Origin: an archaeon
GTDB taxonomy: Archaea; Thermoproteota; Nitrososphaeria; Nitrososphaerales; Nitrosopumilaceae
Direction of reading: 5' to 3'
Assembly (NCBI GenBank): GCA_021824845.1
Contig: JAKAJY010000104.1
Span: 1 to 19,499, forward strand
DNA length: 19,499 nucleotides
Numbering within the stretch: position 1 is the first letter of the stretch; the number at the start of each line of letters is the position of its first letter. Position numbers and translations under genes: made by a program. The notes beneath the pieces are model-generated. The model was not told where the DNA came from and ran no database searches. It was given only the letters and a program-made list of their open reading frames with translations. Shown here one piece after another: positions 12,896 to 19,499 of this stretch.

Positions 12896-12902
12896 CTTAA
12901 AT
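12895..12902 (+). promoter_or_regulatory. TATA box for the SDR gene
   Basis: GCTTAAAT is centred 26-27 bases before ATG 12925. Its first base is shared with operator pair C. Confidence 0.5.
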
Positions 12903-12924
12903 CTTGGAAATCTCAAAAACTCTC

Positions 12925-14364
12925 ATGAGACAAAACCGTTTGAACAACGAGCCAAAACAACAAGCCTCACAGATGGACAAATCAATGAGTCAGAAAGCAC
13001 AAACCACTCAATTTACTCAAACGTCTCCATACAATATTTTGGTAACTGGCGCTACTGGATTCATTGGTTCACGACTAGTCTTGTCTCTTATTAATAGAGG
13101 TTACTCTGTGAAGGCACTATCAAGAAACATTCGAGATGATGGTAATAATTTAAAATTTGTAAAAGGAGATCTGTTCAGCCAAAATGAACTAGAAGCAGCA
13201 TTAGAGGGAATAGAAATTGCATATTATCTTGTTCATTCTATGGAAGGCGACAAAAATCATTGGAGGGAATTTGCATCAAGAGAGAGAACTCAAGCGCAGA
13301 ATTTTCTAAAGGCAGCAACAAAAGCTGGAGTAAAAAGAATAATCTATCTTGGAGGACTGGTAAATGAAAGTCTTGAGCTTTCACCCCACATGAAAAGCAG
13401 AAAAGAAGTTGGAGATATTCTATCATCTGGTAATATCTCAGTGACTCAGCTCCGAGCATCATTAATTATCGGAGCTGGTGGTGGTTCTTATGCAATGCTC
13501 AGATATTTGGTTGAGCGTTTGCGAATAATGGTTTGTCCGAGGTGGGTAAAGTCAATGGCACAGCCAATAGCAGTTGATGATGTGGTTGAATATCTGATTG
13601 GATGCATGGAAAAACCAGTAACTGTAGGCAAAACATTTGACATTGGGGGACGGGAAAAACTTACCTATGAAGAACTCATGAGGTTATACGCTGCATATCT
13701 GAACAAAAACCTCTTTGTAATCCAGATTCCATTTTTGAGCACTAGGTTATCATCATATTGGGTTGATCTGGTGACTCCAGTAAAGGCATCGCTTGCAAGG
13801 CCGTTAATTGATAGTTTAGTTCATGATACTGTGGTACATGATGGTTCAATCAGAAGTATGATTCCAATTCCACTCAAATCAGTAAGAGAAGCGGTACATA
13901 TTGCAACTGAGGAGATGAAACTTAACCCACCTCCAGAAGAAGTCAAAGAAAACAGGACTAGTTTTATTCTAAATCAAAAACTGTTAATGATTTCATTATT
14001 GGCGATGGCGTCAATTGGAACTACACACTATTTGGTGGATGATAGAACTGACGTGTATCAGATTGGTTGGATTGTAGTGTCTGGTCTATGGTTTATCGCG
14101 CTGCTTAGCTCGATAATCTTTGTGAATAACAAAACTAGATTGGGATACCTCATTGCAGGCGTTGTATCTTGGGTAACACTTCCATTTTGGTTATTTGATA
14201 ACTATTACGTGGTGTTCAATGATTCGATAATTGCAAGGCCTCCAAACCTAGAGATGACGATTCTTAATTTTGTTGGCGTTGTTTTTGCAAGCCTCGCAAT
14301 AGCAGCATCTCATAATGTATTTCACAAAATACAATCAAAACAATTTCGAGGAAGGCCTGTCTGA
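12925..14364 (+). CDS. Atypical SDR NAD(P)-binding reductase with four C-terminal membrane segments
   Basis: After a polar N-terminal tail, the Rossmann domain opens with YNILVTGATGFIGSRL (GxxGxxG). FVKGDLF, YYLVHSM, AGVKRIIYLGGL, LRASLIIG and AQPIAVDDVVEYL follow, an extended atypical SDR like NmrA/NDUFA9-type proteins with a DUF2867-like middle. The usual YxxxK is replaced by HMKSRKE, so a classical SDR reaction is doubtful. The last about 140 residues contain four hydrophobic segments, placing the protein at the membrane. ATG 12925 is preferred because a TATA box lies 26 bases upstream; a TTG at 12904 would add seven residues. Related SDR genes accompany LitR/CarH in bacteria. The gene looks AT-richer than its neighbours by eye, perhaps acquired. 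Confidence 0.82.
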   Translation: MRQNRLNNEPKQQASQMDKSMSQKAQTTQFTQTSPYNILVTGATGFIGSRLVLSLINRGYSVKALSRNIRDDGNNLKFVKGDLFSQNELEAALEGIEIAYYLVHSMEGDKNHWREFASRERTQAQNFLKAATKAGVKRIIYLGGLVNESLELSPHMKSRKEVGDILSSGNISVTQLRASLIIGAGGGSYAMLRYLVERLRIMVCPRWVKSMAQPIAVDDVVEYLIGCMEKPVTVGKTFDIGGREKLTYEELMRLYAAYLNKNLFVIQIPFLSTRLSSYWVDLVTPVKASLARPLIDSLVHDTVVHDGSIRSMIPIPLKSVREAVHIATEEMKLNPPPEEVKENRTSFILNQKLLMISLLAMASIGTTHYLVDDRTDVYQIGWIVVSGLWFIALLSSIIFVNNKTRLGYLIAGVVSWVTLPFWLFDNYYVVFNDSIIARPPNLEMTILNFVGVVFASLAIAASHNVFHKIQSKQFRGRPV

Positions 14365-14382
14365 GAAAATTAGGCTAAAAAC

Positions 14383-15048
14383 TTGAAAAAACTTTTGATT
14401 CTCTTTGTTTGTTTGACATATCTATCACTGATTTCAACTGTATCGGCACATCAACCACGCTTGATAGCTGATCAGGCAAGTTCTGCAAATGCCCCAACAA
14501 TGATTGAAGAACCAGAAATATCCAAGGCATACTATGCACAACTTGAAAAATCCAGTGAATATTTTAGAATTGATTCCAACAAGGAGTTTGATCTGTATTT
14601 GAGCCTGCAAGTTCCTGATATTGCAATGCAAAACACAAACCTTAGTTTGGAATTGATAGACATCTCTGGACTACAGCTTATCCGTCTTAATGGTTCACAA
14701 CACAAATGGGAGAAATTTCATGAAGACTTTGGCAATGCGGATTATTTGTCTGGCCCATCAATTGGCATGGTCTTGCCATCTGGAAGCTATATGATAAAAA
14801 TCAGCGGTGAACAAAATACAAAATATGTCCTAGTTTCTGGACAAAAAGAAGAATTTCCTGCATCAGAGTTTCTTAATTCATTATTTTTAGTGCCTAGAAT
14901 AAATCAAGAATTTTTTGGAATGAATGTTTTTCAGTCCTTGGCAAACGTGTTTGGCATTTTATTTTTGCTGATATTTAGTGCAATAGGTTTTGTAATCTTG
15001 GTTTTCATAAGAAAGCTCATTCGAACTAGTGCAAAAAACAAAGCATAA
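14383..15048 (+). CDS. Exported protein with C-terminal membrane anchor
   Basis: The 221-aa product has a signal peptide (KKLLILFVCLTYLSLISTVSA, cut before about HQPRL). A predicted beta-rich extracellular part follows with EPEISKAYYAQLEKSSEYFRI (about 42-62) and a jelly-roll-like pattern of alternating strands (LVLPSGSYMIKISG-like). A single hydrophobic helix (about 186-211) and a basic cytoplasmic tail RKLIRTSAKNKA end the protein. The start is TTG, 18 bases after the SDR stop, so it is probably in the SDR operon and under the same promoter. I do not recognise a named family. Its place suggests a surface partner of the membrane-bound SDR, which is inference. Confidence 0.72.
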   Translation: MKKLLILFVCLTYLSLISTVSAHQPRLIADQASSANAPTMIEEPEISKAYYAQLEKSSEYFRIDSNKEFDLYLSLQVPDIAMQNTNLSLELIDISGLQLIRLNGSQHKWEKFHEDFGNADYLSGPSIGMVLPSGSYMIKISGEQNTKYVLVSGQKEEFPASEFLNSLFLVPRINQEFFGMNVFQSLANVFGILFLLIFSAIGFVILVFIRKLIRTSAKNKA

Positions 15049-15096
15049 GCCTCTTTGATATTATCATTTTTTACCTAGTTCTGATATAGAATAGAC

Positions 15097-15897
15097 ATGG
15101 TGGACCTATACGAAGAGGCAGCAAACAATTTCCTGGAATTATCCAGCCAGCAACGACTGCACATAATATTTCGATTATTGGAAAAAAAGTGCAAGGTAAC
15201 CAGTATGGCAAAAGAAATTGGCGCTACCGTCCAAGAGGTGCACCGCAACTTTGCAAGACTAGAGGATGGCGGATTTATCACAAAAAACATGGATGGCTAC
15301 TATACCCTGACCACATACGGCAAGACCATATGTTCTCAGACACCATCTATAATATTTCTGTCCAGAAACCGAAAATATTTTGAGGATCACACCTTTGGCG
15401 ACATACCACCAAAATTCATAATGAGAATTGGGCAGCTAGCAAATTCCATCCACACAAAAGGAGTATCGAAGGTTTTGGAGCAGTGGAAATCAATTTACAA
15501 AAACGCAAACCAGTACATCTATGAGATCCTAACAGAAATTCCACTTGATATCATAGAACCAAAGGTAAAGCGAATCGAAAAAGGAATCAAGTTCAACTAT
15601 ATTTTATCGGAATCCGCCGTGGTTCCAAAGGGAAGAAAAAAGCTTTTGGCCAAGCTCAACTATGATGAGCTGATCGAAAAAGGCCTGATAGAAAGAAAGA
15701 TGCAAAAAACAGTCCAGACTCTTTTAGTGCTAAACGAAAAAGAGGCAAGCGTCTCGTTCCCAAACGCAGAGGGTGAAGCAGACCTTACTGAAATGTTCTA
15801 CAGCACAGACGCAATGTTTCATGAGTGGTGTCTGGATTATTTCAGATACAACTGGTACGAATCCGAAATATTTCAGGAAAGCAAACTGAAAGAATAA
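15097..15897 (+). CDS. Winged-helix regulator with FilR1-like (DUF1724) C-terminal domain
   Basis: The 266-aa product begins with an ArsR/MarR-like winged helix (about 1-75): SSQQRLHIIFRLLEKKCKVTSMAKEIGATVQEVHRNFARLEDGGFI then the wing YYTLTTYGK. The C-terminal part (about 120-255) has IYEILTEIPLDIIEP, VKRGIKFNYILSESAVVP-like strands and LVLNEKEASVSFPN...EADLTEMFY, matching the archaeal methanogenesis-regulator FilR1 middle/C-terminal domain, which probably senses a small ligand. It starts with ATG behind a weak T-rich TATA (about 15067-15074). Its target genes are unknown; a weak CTAGTTCTGAT (15075-15085) near its own promoter matches the cluster motif only in 9 of 11 bases. Confidence 0.82.
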   Translation: MVDLYEEAANNFLELSSQQRLHIIFRLLEKKCKVTSMAKEIGATVQEVHRNFARLEDGGFITKNMDGYYTLTTYGKTICSQTPSIIFLSRNRKYFEDHTFGDIPPKFIMRIGQLANSIHTKGVSKVLEQWKSIYKNANQYIYEILTEIPLDIIEPKVKRIEKGIKFNYILSESAVVPKGRKKLLAKLNYDELIEKGLIERKMQKTVQTLLVLNEKEASVSFPNAEGEADLTEMFYSTDAMFHEWCLDYFRYNWYESEIFQESKLKE

Positions 15898-15925
15898 AAA
15901 AAATTCCTAGCTTGTGGCTAGGAAT
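15896..15925 (-). terminator. Hairpin plus T-tract terminator embedded in the end of the 42-aa gene
   Basis: ATTCCTAGC-TTGTG-GCTAGGAAT is a perfect 9-bp stem with a 5-nt loop (15903-15925). On the minus strand it is followed by a run of T (15896-15903), so it looks like a bacterial-type intrinsic terminator. The stop codon of the 42-aa gene lies inside the stem. On the plus side it is directly behind the FilR1-like gene but has no T-run. Confidence 0.55.
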
Positions 15926-16035
15926 GCACCGATTCCGGCACCAACGCCAATGCCTAGGACAAAGAAAAGCATGTCCCAAGCTATGACTCTTTTGAATGGG
16001 GCTCGAACTTCGCGAGTCCAATGTGATGTACTCAT
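15907..16035 (-). CDS. 42-aa single-span membrane protein
   Basis: Read on the minus strand from the ATG at 16033-16035, a complete 42-aa frame gives MSTSHWTREVRAPFKRVIAW followed by DMLFFVLGIGVGAGIGAFLA, ending TS. It has an amphipathic basic N-terminus and one membrane helix with small-residue (G/A) packing faces (about 21-40). Support for it being real: a clean hydrophobic pattern, ATG start, a terminator-like hairpin and T-run right at its stop, and no other gene in this 240-bp gap. Such micro-proteins are often subunits of membrane complexes, but no partner is visible. No convincing TATA box or Shine-Dalgarno was found. Confidence 0.65.
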   Translation of the reverse strand: MSTSHWTREVRAPFKRVIAWDMLFFVLGIGVGAGIGAFLATS

Positions 16036-16137
16036 GATTATGTGATATGATATCCTACTGATAGGGCCTGCTCAGCTGATTCGCTAAATGATAAGCTAAC
16101 TTGTTGATTTTGTGCCTAAAAATAAAATGAAAAGGAA

Positions 16138-16977
16138 TCAGTCGTTATCATCGTGTTTGTCTTTTTTCTTGTCTTTTTTGAGCTCCTTTTTGAGATCTTT
16201 GCGAAGTTCCTTAATGTCGTGCTTTAGTTCCTTTGATTCACGTTTTGTATCATTCTCAAAGTCTCGAAACTCATGTTTTATTTCCTTGATGTCTCTTTTG
16301 TCGATGAGGCCTGACTTTTTGACTTCCTTTAGGATGGTTTTTGCGTCTTTTTTGAAGGTCTTGAATTCTTCTTTGAATTGTTTTCTTGAATCCTTGTACT
16401 TGTCTTTGATCTCATGCATTTTCTCTCTACAATCTTCCATGATCTGCTTTCGTGCAGTTCCTGTGGAGTTTAGCGCCTTATCGTGGCATTCACGAATCAG
16501 CTTTATTGTTTCCTCGCGTTGATTTTTGAGTAGCTCGTTTCGTTTTTGTACAAACTCTGATACTTTTTGTCCTAGATTGTCAGTTGGTTTGGTCTGGTTT
16601 GTGGATGATGCTGACTGGGTAGCTGTCTGCGCCACATTTGATGGCGTGCTGACCCCTGCTGAGTTTAGCGCAGAAACCTTGTATGCATAGCATTTTGCTG
16701 CACTCAGGTTTGTATTGGAATAGCTCGTATTGGTTTGGTTTGCAACCAGAACTACAAATGTGCCTAAACATCCTACATCACGCTCTATTTTGTAGCCATT
16801 TACGCCGTTTTGTGTTGAATTGACTGGTGCGCTCCATGAGAGGTTGATTTGCGTGCTGGATACTGCTTGGGCTGTAAGATTTGTTGGTGGGTTTGATATT
16901 GATACTGCAAATGAATTTCCCAAAGGTAGTGCCAGTGTCGCAACAAGTAGAATCAAGACGATTCCTGTTGTTTTCAT
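16138..16977 (-). CDS. Secreted protein: fibronectin type III domain plus charged coiled coil
   Basis: From ATG 16977 the 279-aa product has a signal peptide (MKTTGIVLILLVATLALPL..SFA). One fibronectin type III domain (about 30-118) follows with NPPTNLTAQAVSSTQINLSW, GYKIERD, YKVSALNSAGVSTPSN. After a Ser/Thr/Gln linker comes a long, very charged K/E/D helix (about 140-279) that should form a coiled coil. Two Cys in the FN3 domain and two in the helix (ECHDK, DCREK) may form disulfides. Start choice: the TATA box is 26 bases before this ATG; ATG 16986 and TTG 16989 would be too close. It is probably an exported surface or matrix protein; the partner is unknown. Confidence 0.78.
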   Translation of the reverse strand: MKTTGIVLILLVATLALPLGNSFAVSISNPPTNLTAQAVSSTQINLSWSAPVNSTQNGVNGYKIERDVGCLGTFVVLVANQTNTSYSNTNLSAAKCYAYKVSALNSAGVSTPSNVAQTATQSASSTNQTKPTDNLGQKVSEFVQKRNELLKNQREETIKLIRECHDKALNSTGTARKQIMEDCREKMHEIKDKYKDSRKQFKEEFKTFKKDAKTILKEVKKSGLIDKRDIKEIKHEFRDFENDTKRESKELKHDIKELRKDLKKELKKDKKKDKHDDND

Positions 16978-16999
16978 TACGTGCATCAACGGATTTTTT

Positions 17000-17007
17000 C
17001 TATATAA
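17000..17007 (-). promoter_or_regulatory. TATA box of the FN3 protein gene
   Basis: TTATATAG read on the minus strand, centred 26-27 bases before ATG 16977, implying a leaderless mRNA and fixing that start. Confidence 0.6.
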
Positions 17008-17026
17008 CGTTCAAGTAGGATTTCTA

Positions 17027-17899
17027 CTAACGCATCTTTTGATGCGAAATAAATGAGCTTCCCAAAAGCAAGATATTTCTTTTTCTCTCCTTTAATCTTC
17101 GAATGGAATATGGAAGCCAGTTGGTTCCATATGGAATGTACTCTGATAGGGAAAATCCCTTTTTGATTAGAATTGGCTTTAGCTCATCTCGAATTCCTCG
17201 AAGCATCTGAAACTCGAATTTCTTTTCATGCTTTTTTGATAACTCCATTGCTCTATCTATCATTGTACCATCATGTGTGGCAATTCCAAACTCGTTTGCA
17301 TTCTCAAATAATATTCTCATCAATCTGAGATAGTTTTGGTCTACTTTTTGTTTTGACCTGAATGAAACATTGGAATTTTCTCGATATGCTCCCTTTACTA
17401 GGCGTATTTTGCCACCCATTGATAATAAATCCGTCAAATCGCCCTCACTTCGCATCAGGTTTGCCTGTATTGCAATGCCAAGTCTTTCGTATCTTGCCAG
17501 CAGGTTCTCGTAAATCTGGATTGTCTCGTCTGTGTGATCCGAGGACTCCATGTCCAACCATACAAATGTCTGAGATTTTGCTGCGGCTCGAATCAGGATT
17601 TCAAAATTGCTTAGACATTCTTTTTTGCTTTTCATCAAACCAATCTGGGTTGGTTTGACAGATATGGCACCTCTGACCTTCCATTTTCTAAATGATGCCA
17701 TTGTGGTGTGGTATTCTGAAATGGTACTTTCTATTTGGTTCTTTGAAGTGTGGTATTCACCAAGCTTGTTTATGATTACGTTCATGCCGTTTTTGTAGGA
17801 ATTTTGTGCCGCAGTGAGCGCATCATCAATGGTGTTTCCTGCAATCCACTGCTTTGCAACCCCAAAGAGAATCTTTTCCATTATCTGGGTAGATACCAT
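17027..17899 (-). CDS. Proline dehydrogenase
   Basis: The enzyme oxidises proline to pyrroline-5-carboxylate with FAD, passing electrons to the quinone pool. The 290-aa product has the monofunctional PRODH barrel: AISVKPTQIGL (about 79-89), FVWLDMESSDHTDETI, IAIQANLMRSEGDL, IRLVKGAYRE, ATHDG, FEFQMLRGIRDEL and the substrate-binding YSIRRLKER near the end (about 265-273). These are the FAD- and proline-contacting motifs and all look intact. No P5C dehydrogenase is visible in the window, so the second step must be encoded elsewhere. ATG at 17899; a second Met at residue 7 is an alternative start. A T/A-rich element near 17922-17934 could be the TATA box. Confidence 0.92.
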   Translation of the reverse strand: MVSTQIMEKILFGVAKQWIAGNTIDDALTAAQNSYKNGMNVIINKLGEYHTSKNQIESTISEYHTTMASFRKWKVRGAISVKPTQIGLMKSKKECLSNFEILIRAAAKSQTFVWLDMESSDHTDETIQIYENLLARYERLGIAIQANLMRSEGDLTDLLSMGGKIRLVKGAYRENSNVSFRSKQKVDQNYLRLMRILFENANEFGIATHDGTMIDRAMELSKKHEKKFEFQMLRGIRDELKPILIKKGFSLSEYIPYGTNWLPYSIRRLKERKRNILLLGSSFISHQKMR

Positions 17900-17935
17900 G
17901 GTTATGATCAGGGCTTTGCTTGGTAAAAATTTTAG

Positions 17936-18538
17936 TTAGAAATGGTCATTAAACACAACCTCATTCAGTGGAAGCTGTCCACCCCTTGGCGCAGCGGGCT
18001 TTAGTGCTTTTCCTATTGTTATCATCATGGCTATGATATGATCATCTGGTAAATTGATGAGTTTTGCAACCTGTTTTGGATCAAATCCTATCATTGGGCA
18101 TGAATCATAGTCCATCGCCTTCGCTGCAAGCATTATTGTCTGGGCCGCCATTCCGCATGATCTGATTGCCTCATCTCACTGGAACTGATCTTGACCTTCG
18201 TATGATTTTATGATTGCAGGAATCAAATAGTCCCGTGCTGCCTGTGGTGCATTCTTCCAGTATCTGGCAGGATCCTTTTTCCACGCAAGTAGATCTGCGC
18301 ACAAAATCACTACCACCGATGCGTCAGTAACCTGAGCCTGATTCCACGAAGCCTGGCGTATCTTTGCCTGCAAGTCCTTGTTGGCTATGGTAACAAATCG
18401 CCAGTTTTGTATGTTGTATGATGTTGGAGATAATATTGCTGCAGAAAGAATCTTGTCTATTTGCTGTTTTGGTATGATGTGACTTGGATCAAAATTCTTA
18501 ATTGATCGTCGTTTTCCTATTGCCTCAAATACATCCAT
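17936..18538 (-). pseudogene. Nitroreductase-family gene interrupted by one in-frame TGA
   Basis: Two frames on the minus strand are in the same phase, separated by a single TGA at 18178-18176. Read through, they give a normal-length (about 200 aa) FMN nitroreductase: GKRRSIKNFDPSHI at the N-terminus, SPTSYNIQNWRFV, VVILCADLL, then after the stop DEAIRSCGMAAQTIMLAAKA, YDSCPMIGFDP and ITIGKALKP. The motif order is continuous across the stop, so one base change (for example CGA Arg to TGA) explains it. It could be a recent nonsense mutation, a sequencing error or read-through. The TATA box (18561-18568, minus) is 26 bases before ATG 18538, so the promoter still looks intact. Confidence 0.8.
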
Positions 18539-18560
18539 CAAAAAATCTGGATTTGTTTTA

Positions 18561-18568
18561 TTTTTAAG
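18561..18568 (-). promoter_or_regulatory. TATA box of the interrupted nitroreductase
   Basis: CTTAAAAA on the minus strand, centred 26-27 bases from ATG 18538, which favours that ATG over the TTG one codon upstream. Confidence 0.45.
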
Positions 18569-18587
18569 GCTTGTTACGTCTGAATCA

Positions 18588-18595
18588 TTTTATAC
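18588..18595 (+). promoter_or_regulatory. TATA box for riboflavin synthase
   Basis: TTTTATAC is centred 26-27 bases before the TTG at 18618, supporting a leaderless TTG start. Confidence 0.5.
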
Positions 18596-18617
18596 CATAT
18601 CATGATGAGCAGAGTCG

Positions 18618-19208
18618 TTGTTTACTGGAATAGTTGAGGGAATCGGCAAAATCATAAACATAAAGCAAAACACCAAGAATCGAAGCGCCATAAAAATGAC
18701 AGTAGACCTTGGCAAAAACTCCAAAGGGCTAAAGCTTGGCCAAAGCGTTGCACTAAATGGTGTCTGCCTTACCGTTACTGGAATTGACAAATCAAAATGC
18801 GACTTTGAGATGATCGAGGAAACCACAAAAAAGACAGACCTTGGAAACCTAAAGGTCGGCGGCATTGTAAATATAGAGCGGAGCCTCAAGGTAGGGGAAA
18901 GACTGGAAGGCCATTTCGTTTTAGGTCATGTTGATGGAGTTGGAATAATAAAAAAAATAGAGAAAAAACCAAAAGAGGTACAAATCTGGTTTGAAATCCC
19001 AAAACCCCTGGCAAAATTTGTAGTGCAGAAAGGATCAATTGCAATAGACGGAATCAGCCTTACCGTGGTCGATGTGAAAAAAAATCTTGCGTCTGTGTGT
19101 CTGATTCCACATACCATAGATGTGACAAATTTTTCCACCAAAAAAGTTGGCGACAAAGTTAATATTGAAACCGACATTTTGGGAAAATACCTCCTAAAAC
19201 AGGAATGA
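18618..19208 (+). CDS. ribE: Riboflavin synthase, alpha-subunit (bacterial) type
   Basis: The enzyme dismutates two 6,7-dimethyl-8-ribityllumazine molecules into riboflavin and an aminopyrimidine. The 196-aa product shows the tandem beta-barrel duplication of the family. Barrel one begins MFTGIVEGIGKI and has LGQSVALNGVCLTVTGI; barrel two begins LEGHFVLGHVDGVGII and has VQKGSIAIDGISLTVVDV with IPHTIDVTNF. These are the conserved substrate-site segments. This is the bacterial/eukaryotic form, not the lumazine-synthase-like archaeal riboflavin synthase. It starts with TTG behind a TATA box; ribB follows 75 bases later, so flavin genes are clustered. Both nitroreductases in the window need its product as FMN. 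Confidence 0.93.
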   Translation: MFTGIVEGIGKIINIKQNTKNRSAIKMTVDLGKNSKGLKLGQSVALNGVCLTVTGIDKSKCDFEMIEETTKKTDLGNLKVGGIVNIERSLKVGERLEGHFVLGHVDGVGIIKKIEKKPKEVQIWFEIPKPLAKFVVQKGSIAIDGISLTVVDVKKNLASVCLIPHTIDVTNFSTKKVGDKVNIETDILGKYLLKQE

Positions 19209-19237
19209 TTTTCTACCAAAATAGTGGTAATTACTAA

Positions 19238-19249
19238 TTTACTAGTAAA
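19238..19249. repeat. 12-bp palindrome before ribB
   Basis: TTTACTAGTAAA is a perfect palindrome one base upstream of the TATA-like CTTATTAT (19251-19258) of ribB. A possible regulator site. CTAGTAAAC from it also occurs at 1443-1451 before dps. Confidence 0.35.
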
Positions 19250-19283
19250 CCTTATTATTCCGCCAAAAACAATTTTCATTATA

Positions 19284-19499
19284 ATGGCACTAGATGATGC
19301 AATTGCATCACTAAAACGGGGCGAATTTGTCCTGCTTTATGATTCAGGCAAAAGAGAAAACGAAGTAGACATGGTGGTTGCCGCACAATTTGTAACACCG
19401 GAGCACATATCTCGAATGCGACAAAACGCTGGAGGCCTAATCTGCATTGCAATTGGAGATTCCTTTGCAAAGTCGTTAAACCTGCAATACATGCATCAC
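19284..19499 (+). CDS. ribB: 3,4-dihydroxy-2-butanone 4-phosphate synthase (3' partial)
   Basis: The frame from ATG 19284 stays open to the window edge (72 codons), so the C-terminal two thirds are missing. It reads MALDDAIASLKRGEFVLLYD, then RENEVDMVVAAQFVTPEHIS and NAGGLICIAIGDSFAKSLNL. In RibB the REnEgD acidic loop binds Mg2+ and ribulose 5-phosphate, and GGLIC is a conserved strand. Here the loop reads RENEVDMV, where bacterial enzymes usually have RENEGDLV. RibB makes the four-carbon precursor of lumazine, so with the upstream riboflavin synthase it forms a flavin biosynthesis group. Confidence 0.88.
   Translation, partial: MALDDAIASLKRGEFVLLYDSGKRENEVDMVVAAQFVTPEHISRMRQNAGGLICIAIGDSFAKSLNLQYMHH

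Noticed and set aside
15725..15733. TAGTGCTAA match to the operator motif
   Set aside because: It lies inside the FilR1-like coding sequence, lacks the leading C and has no partner at 19 nt.
16040..16110. Possible box C/D guide RNA in the gap after the 42-aa gene
   Set aside because: CTGA elements occur but no proper RTGATGA C box at the expected spacing was found on either strand.
16112..16522. 136-aa Ser/Phe/Leu-rich frame on the plus strand
   Set aside because: It is antisense to the charged coiled coil of the FN3 protein; low-complexity shadow.
16978..16989. Upstream starts (TTG 16989, ATG 16986) of the FN3 protein
   Set aside because: The TATA box at 17000-17007 is only 14-18 bases away, so transcription should begin at ATG 16977.

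Overview
The window reads as chromosomal DNA of an ammonia-oxidising archaeon of the Nitrososphaerota (Thaumarchaeota), most likely Nitrosopumilales. The signs are archaeal information-processing genes (Nep1, TsaC/Sua5, the RNase P protein Rpp21, ribosomal protein S19e and a PDCD5-type DNA-binding protein), many TTG/GTG starts, and TATA boxes centred about 24-29 nt upstream of start codons (leaderless mRNAs). Small zinc-ribbon and secreted Cys proteins of a kind I associate with this phylum also occur. The genus is not resolved. Coding is dense and no gene-free stretch exceeds about 300 bases.

Layout. Positions 3-1341 hold the end of a TIM-barrel glycosidase-like gene and nep1, then tRNA-Gly(UCC) and dps. 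tsaC (minus) is divergent from the Rpp21 - S19e - PDCD5 group at 3133-4210. A metabolic block (4253-7818, plus) carries a crotonyl-CoA-reductase-like dehydrogenase, a CitE/HpcH lyase, a secreted protein and a multi-pass membrane protein with a duplicated Asp/His/PPH motif. At 7815-9630 (minus) lie a methyltransferase, a 63-aa secreted Cys protein and a Lys-rich secreted protein. A zinc ribbon, a 115-aa unknown and a nitroreductase with an N-terminal extension follow.

The most interesting part is 11303-14364. It holds a YbgA-like (DUF1722) gene, a convergent gene for a B12-binding protein with the CarH/LitR photoreceptor signatures Wx9EH and ExHxxG, and, divergent from that, an SDR-type reductase with four membrane segments. 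YbgA-type and SDR-type genes are familiar companions of LitR/CarH light-response genes in bacteria. The B12 protein lacks a MerR domain and instead starts with a short beta-rich module resembling the N-terminus of some IS transposases. The 11-mer CTAGTGCTAAT occurs four times, always between genes (9680, 11303, 12812 and, reversed, 12866-12876). At three promoters it is paired with a second copy at exactly 19-nt spacing next to the TATA box. I infer a B12-dependent light-responsive regulon with its own operator; this is a hypothesis.

From 14383 onward come a membrane-anchored surface protein, a FilR1-like wHTH regulator, a 42-aa single-span membrane protein ending in a terminator-like hairpin, an FN3/coiled-coil secreted protein, proline dehydrogenase, a nitroreductase interrupted by one in-frame TGA, riboflavin synthase and the start of ribB.
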